A stretch of DNA of 64,000 nt from Kiritimatiellia bacterium (lineage in GTDB: Bacteria; Verrucomicrobiota; Kiritimatiellia; JAAZAB01): assembly GCA_028718125.1 (NCBI GenBank), contig JAQUMN010000001.1:1-64000 (forward strand), read 5' to 3'. The position numbers were made by a program, and so were the translations under genes. Below the pieces are notes generated by a model that saw only the letters and a list, made by a program, of their open reading frames with translations, had not been told where the DNA came from and did no database searches. Every line of letters begins with the position of its first letter. The stretch's first letter is position 1. Below are positions 61,893-64,000 of the stretch, in pieces.

Positions 61893-62178
61893 ATGAAATC
61901 GATGTATTTAATCGGCTTGGTATGGCTGTGGGGTTCCCTGACTGCCGGCGCCGGCCGGCACCGGCAACACCATCAGCAATCCGGCCCTTGTTTCGCTGAG
62001 TGCGGGCAATTATCGGTTGGCGCGCGGTTCGCCCTGTATCGACACCGGGCTCGTGGCACCGTGGATGGCCGAGGCTGTGGATTTAGACGGCCATAGGCGC
62101 CTCGACCGATTCAGCAACAAGGTGGATATGGGCGCTTTTGAGTATAGCCCAACCGGCGCCATGTTTACGTTTCGATAA
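61893..62178 (+). pseudogene. Collapsed beta-helix secreted-protein gene
   Basis: ATG 61893 starts a signal peptide (MKSMYLIGLVWLWGSLTAGA). About 20 codons later the coding sense switches by +1: from about 61954 the other frame reads 'NTISNPALVSLSAGNYRL', 'RGSPCIDTG' and 'DMGAFEY', the typical C-terminal end of large parallel beta-helix proteins. So a leader is joined out of frame to a C-terminal remnant, with the whole middle deleted. The frame ends at TAA 62176-62178. CAAGGG lies before the ATG. Confidence 0.7.
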
Positions 62179-62348
62179 TCATGGTTATATTTCACGGTTG
62201 TTTTGGGCTTCATCATATGCACGGTTTCCCGTACGTTCGCCATGAATCTGTGCGAATACTGATCGGCGTGCTCTTTTATTGAGACTGATTTACGGATCGA
62301 CTACAGTAGCCATATAAATAGGCATATAATAATCATAAGAGTCCAACG

Positions 62349-63104
62349 ATGAAACGATTGATAATGACGTGCGTTGCAGCGGCCGGATTATTTTCTTGGC
62401 CGGCCGCATGGGCGGCGAACGATTCCCCTGCCATTCGCGTCGGCGTGTATGACAGCGGTTTTGGCGCCGGCGGCATCCGCCAGGCGTTGCAGGCGGCGTC
62501 GGGCCTGCAGGTCGCGGCTATCGCCGACTGGGAGGCGGAGACACTGTTTAAATATGACGTCATCGTTTTGGGCAGCGTCAAAGGGCCCCGATATCAGCGC
62601 TGGCAGGATGCCCGCTACTACGGCCGCTACCCGGTGCTGGTGTCGCCGCGATACAGCCTGAATTATCTGGCGCCGGAGGAGTATGACGCACTGGTCGCTT
62701 ACCTCAAGAACGGGGGCGCGCTGATCCTGCTGGATGGCGCGGTTTCCACCTCCCGGCCGGACTTGACCGGCGCTGTGGATCGGACGGCGGAACTGACGGG
62801 CGCACACGGTAAAAGGGCTGCTCAATCGAACGCCATGGTCAAAGTTGAAGGCCCCCTGCTTTGGCCGGGCACCGGCGGCTCGGTCACCGTGGCGTCGTTT
62901 CCGGCCTTGCTGCTCAACGCGATCGGGCGACTGGATGCCACAGCCAGGCCCCTGGTGACCGTCAAGGCGCAAGGACTTCCGGCGTTGATTGAAAACACGA
63001 TGGGGCAGCAAACGCACCCGGACGTACGAGCACGAAATCATCGCTGTGGCGCCGGCCGGCGAGGCGGGCCTACCCGGCCTGGCGGACCCGTGTCCAGCGC
63101 GTAA
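62349..63104 (+). CDS. Secreted ThuA/glutamine-amidotransferase-like protein, probably truncated
   Basis: The frame encodes 251 residues with a signal peptide (MKRLIMTCVAAAGLFSWPAA). The body at about 27-215 has the look of a ThuA/class I amidotransferase-like sandwich ('IRVGVYDSGFGAGGIRQAL', 'YDVIVLGSVKG', 'LVAYLKNGGALILLDG'). The last 35 residues are Arg/Gly-rich junk. From about 63022 the +1 frame reads 'TYEHEIIAVAPAGEAGL', which looks more natural, so a frameshift near 63010 is likely. No catalytic residues can be named. Confidence 0.55.
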   Translation: MKRLIMTCVAAAGLFSWPAAWAANDSPAIRVGVYDSGFGAGGIRQALQAASGLQVAAIADWEAETLFKYDVIVLGSVKGPRYQRWQDARYYGRYPVLVSPRYSLNYLAPEEYDALVAYLKNGGALILLDGAVSTSRPDLTGAVDRTAELTGAHGKRAAQSNAMVKVEGPLLWPGTGGSVTVASFPALLLNAIGRLDATARPLVTVKAQGLPALIENTMGQQTHPDVRARNHRCGAGRRGGPTRPGGPVSSA

Positions 63105-63198
63105 GCAGCCCTAAACAAAGGCTAAGAACAAACAAGGCAACGACGCAATGGGCCGGCACTTGTTAGATCCCGGGATTTCGAACGCCACGAGGTAAACC

Positions 63199-64000
63199 AT
63201 GAACGCCACCATACCATTTTTACAAACAGGCAATCGAACGATTGACAAAGCATTCCGCATTGCGATGGGCGATTTCCTGGGAAATATTCATCCCATTCGG
63301 AAGGGGTTGCTGGCGGTAGAGGCGCCGGTAATTTTCGCGGGAATCCATTATATCGAGCCGTGGATCCGCGACGCGTCTTTTAATGTGTGGAATGGGGCAT
63401 CCTTGATCGCGCCGGAAGCAGCCAAGAACACCTTGATGTCAATCATTGATGAATCACAGGGCATCCGGCGTGTCGGGTATCACAGTAATCATTATTGGGA
63501 TGCCATTATTTCCGTGATCGGCTTCTGGCAGCATTATCTGTATACCGGCGACCGGGAATTTTTGGCGCAGACGTTCGAGGTTGCCCGGAATACAATGCAA
63601 TTTTTCGAAGAAACCGAATACGATCCGCAAGACGGCCTGTTTCGCGGATTGGCATGCTGCATGGATTGCATTTCCGGGTATCCGGACGAGTTGGCCTATC
63701 CGATTCACGATCGCAGCGATTACGCCGGGGCGCGGGGGTGCAAACGGTTGTTTACCGGCGCGCAGGCGCCTGCCAAGGGGGACGGCATTCCCTTTAAGGC
63801 CATGTCCACCAATTGCGTTTATTTCCAGGCTTACAAAGTTTTGGAGCAAATGGCCAAAGCCCTCGGCCAGCCGTCCGATCGCGATTGGCCGGCCAAGGCT
63901 GAAAATCTTAAATGCGCCATTAACCGGAATTTCTGGATCGATGCTAAAAAATATTATTATTACATTGTCGGCTGTCCGATCGGGCCGGGCACCTGCGATC
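63199..64000 (+). CDS. (Alpha/alpha)6-barrel glycosidase, C-terminus outside window
   Basis: The frame is open from ATG 63199 to the edge, giving 267 residues. AGGTAAACC lies before the ATG. 'IHYIEPWIRDASFNVWNGAS' with its W-x-RD-x-SF pattern, 'FWQHYLYTGDREFL' and 'TMQFFEETEYDPQDGLFRGL' fit six-hairpin glycosidases (the GH63/GH78/GH133 type). The substrate is unknown; GH63 includes glucosylglycerate hydrolases, which would link to the solute locus 10 kb away, but this is a guess. Catalytic acids cannot be assigned without the C-terminus. Confidence 0.6.
   Translation, partial: MNATIPFLQTGNRTIDKAFRIAMGDFLGNIHPIRKGLLAVEAPVIFAGIHYIEPWIRDASFNVWNGASLIAPEAAKNTLMSIIDESQGIRRVGYHSNHYWDAIISVIGFWQHYLYTGDREFLAQTFEVARNTMQFFEETEYDPQDGLFRGLACCMDCISGYPDELAYPIHDRSDYAGARGCKRLFTGAQAPAKGDGIPFKAMSTNCVYFQAYKVLEQMAKALGQPSDRDWPAKAENLKCAINRNFWIDAKKYYYYIVGCPIGPGTCD

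Noticed and set aside
1-64000. tRNA and rRNA genes
   Set aside because: I scanned intergenic regions for tRNA-like cloverleaf elements and rRNA landmarks and saw none; a covariance-model search would be decisive.

Overview
The window reads as a chromosomal segment of a Gram-negative, probably anaerobic bacterium of the PVC group. I favour a Kiritimatiellota/Lentisphaerota-like lineage, on gene content only. Pointers are a TonB/BtuB system, TatC, a lipoprotein lytic transglycosylase, three uroporphyrinogen-decarboxylase-like (corrinoid methyltransferase-type) proteins, very large secreted beta-helix proteins, and a REP-associated tyrosine transposase. Most of the window looks GC-rich with dense, often overlapping genes. 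No rRNA, tRNA or CRISPR array was seen.

Layout. 1-6.6 kb: a giant secreted beta-propeller/beta-helix/Ig protein that runs off the left edge, then a four-PAS sensor kinase and its NarL-type regulator. 6.6-9.9 kb: dnaA-dnaN with AT-rich spacers carrying DnaA-box-like sites, a candidate replication origin. 9.9-19.9 kb: an M24 peptidase, then a cobalamin block. A cobalamin riboswitch leads btuF, an unknown Rossmann protein, btuB, btuC, btuD and a DUF71 PP-loop ATPase; cobD-cbiB follow with their own attenuator-like leader. 20-26 kb: small membrane and secreted proteins, tatC, RNase D, a PHP phosphoesterase and hemW. 26-31.8 kb: the alpha and beta genes of a class I fumarase, separated by an oppositely oriented block (DUF2059 protein, ABC-2 permease, ABC ATPase, YtrA-type GntR regulator). 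31.8-42.7 kb: three URO-D-like proteins, a RAYT transposase with paired REPs, fmt, an SDR, a secreted protein made of 13 aromatic 38-residue repeats, a DUF2585 protein and an MltF-like transglycosylase. 42.9-47.8 kb: membrane proteins (ion transporter, DUF21-CBS protein, Na+/solute symporter).

47.8-55.7 kb is a coherent compatible-solute locus. Two divergent operons encode a GH13_18 phosphorylase with an MggA-like glycosyltransferase, and an M20-fold protein lacking the usual metal ligands with a GpgS-like synthase, a second GT4 and an HAD phosphatase. Together they can be read as synthesis, trimming and phosphorolytic recovery of glucosylglycerate or mannosylglucosylglycerate.

56.4-59.5 kb is a compositionally distinct island of four genes on one strand: a MerR-type regulator, an unknown protein, an HELGH metalloprotease-like protein and a dCTP deaminase whose start overlaps the protease gene. 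Since dCTP deaminases are known antiphage effectors, it is my best candidate for an undescribed defence module. 59.5-64 kb: an ABC transporter lacking its binding protein, a repeat-rich gap, a collapsed beta-helix pseudogene, a probably truncated secreted protein, and the start of an (alpha/alpha)6 glycosidase cut by the right edge.
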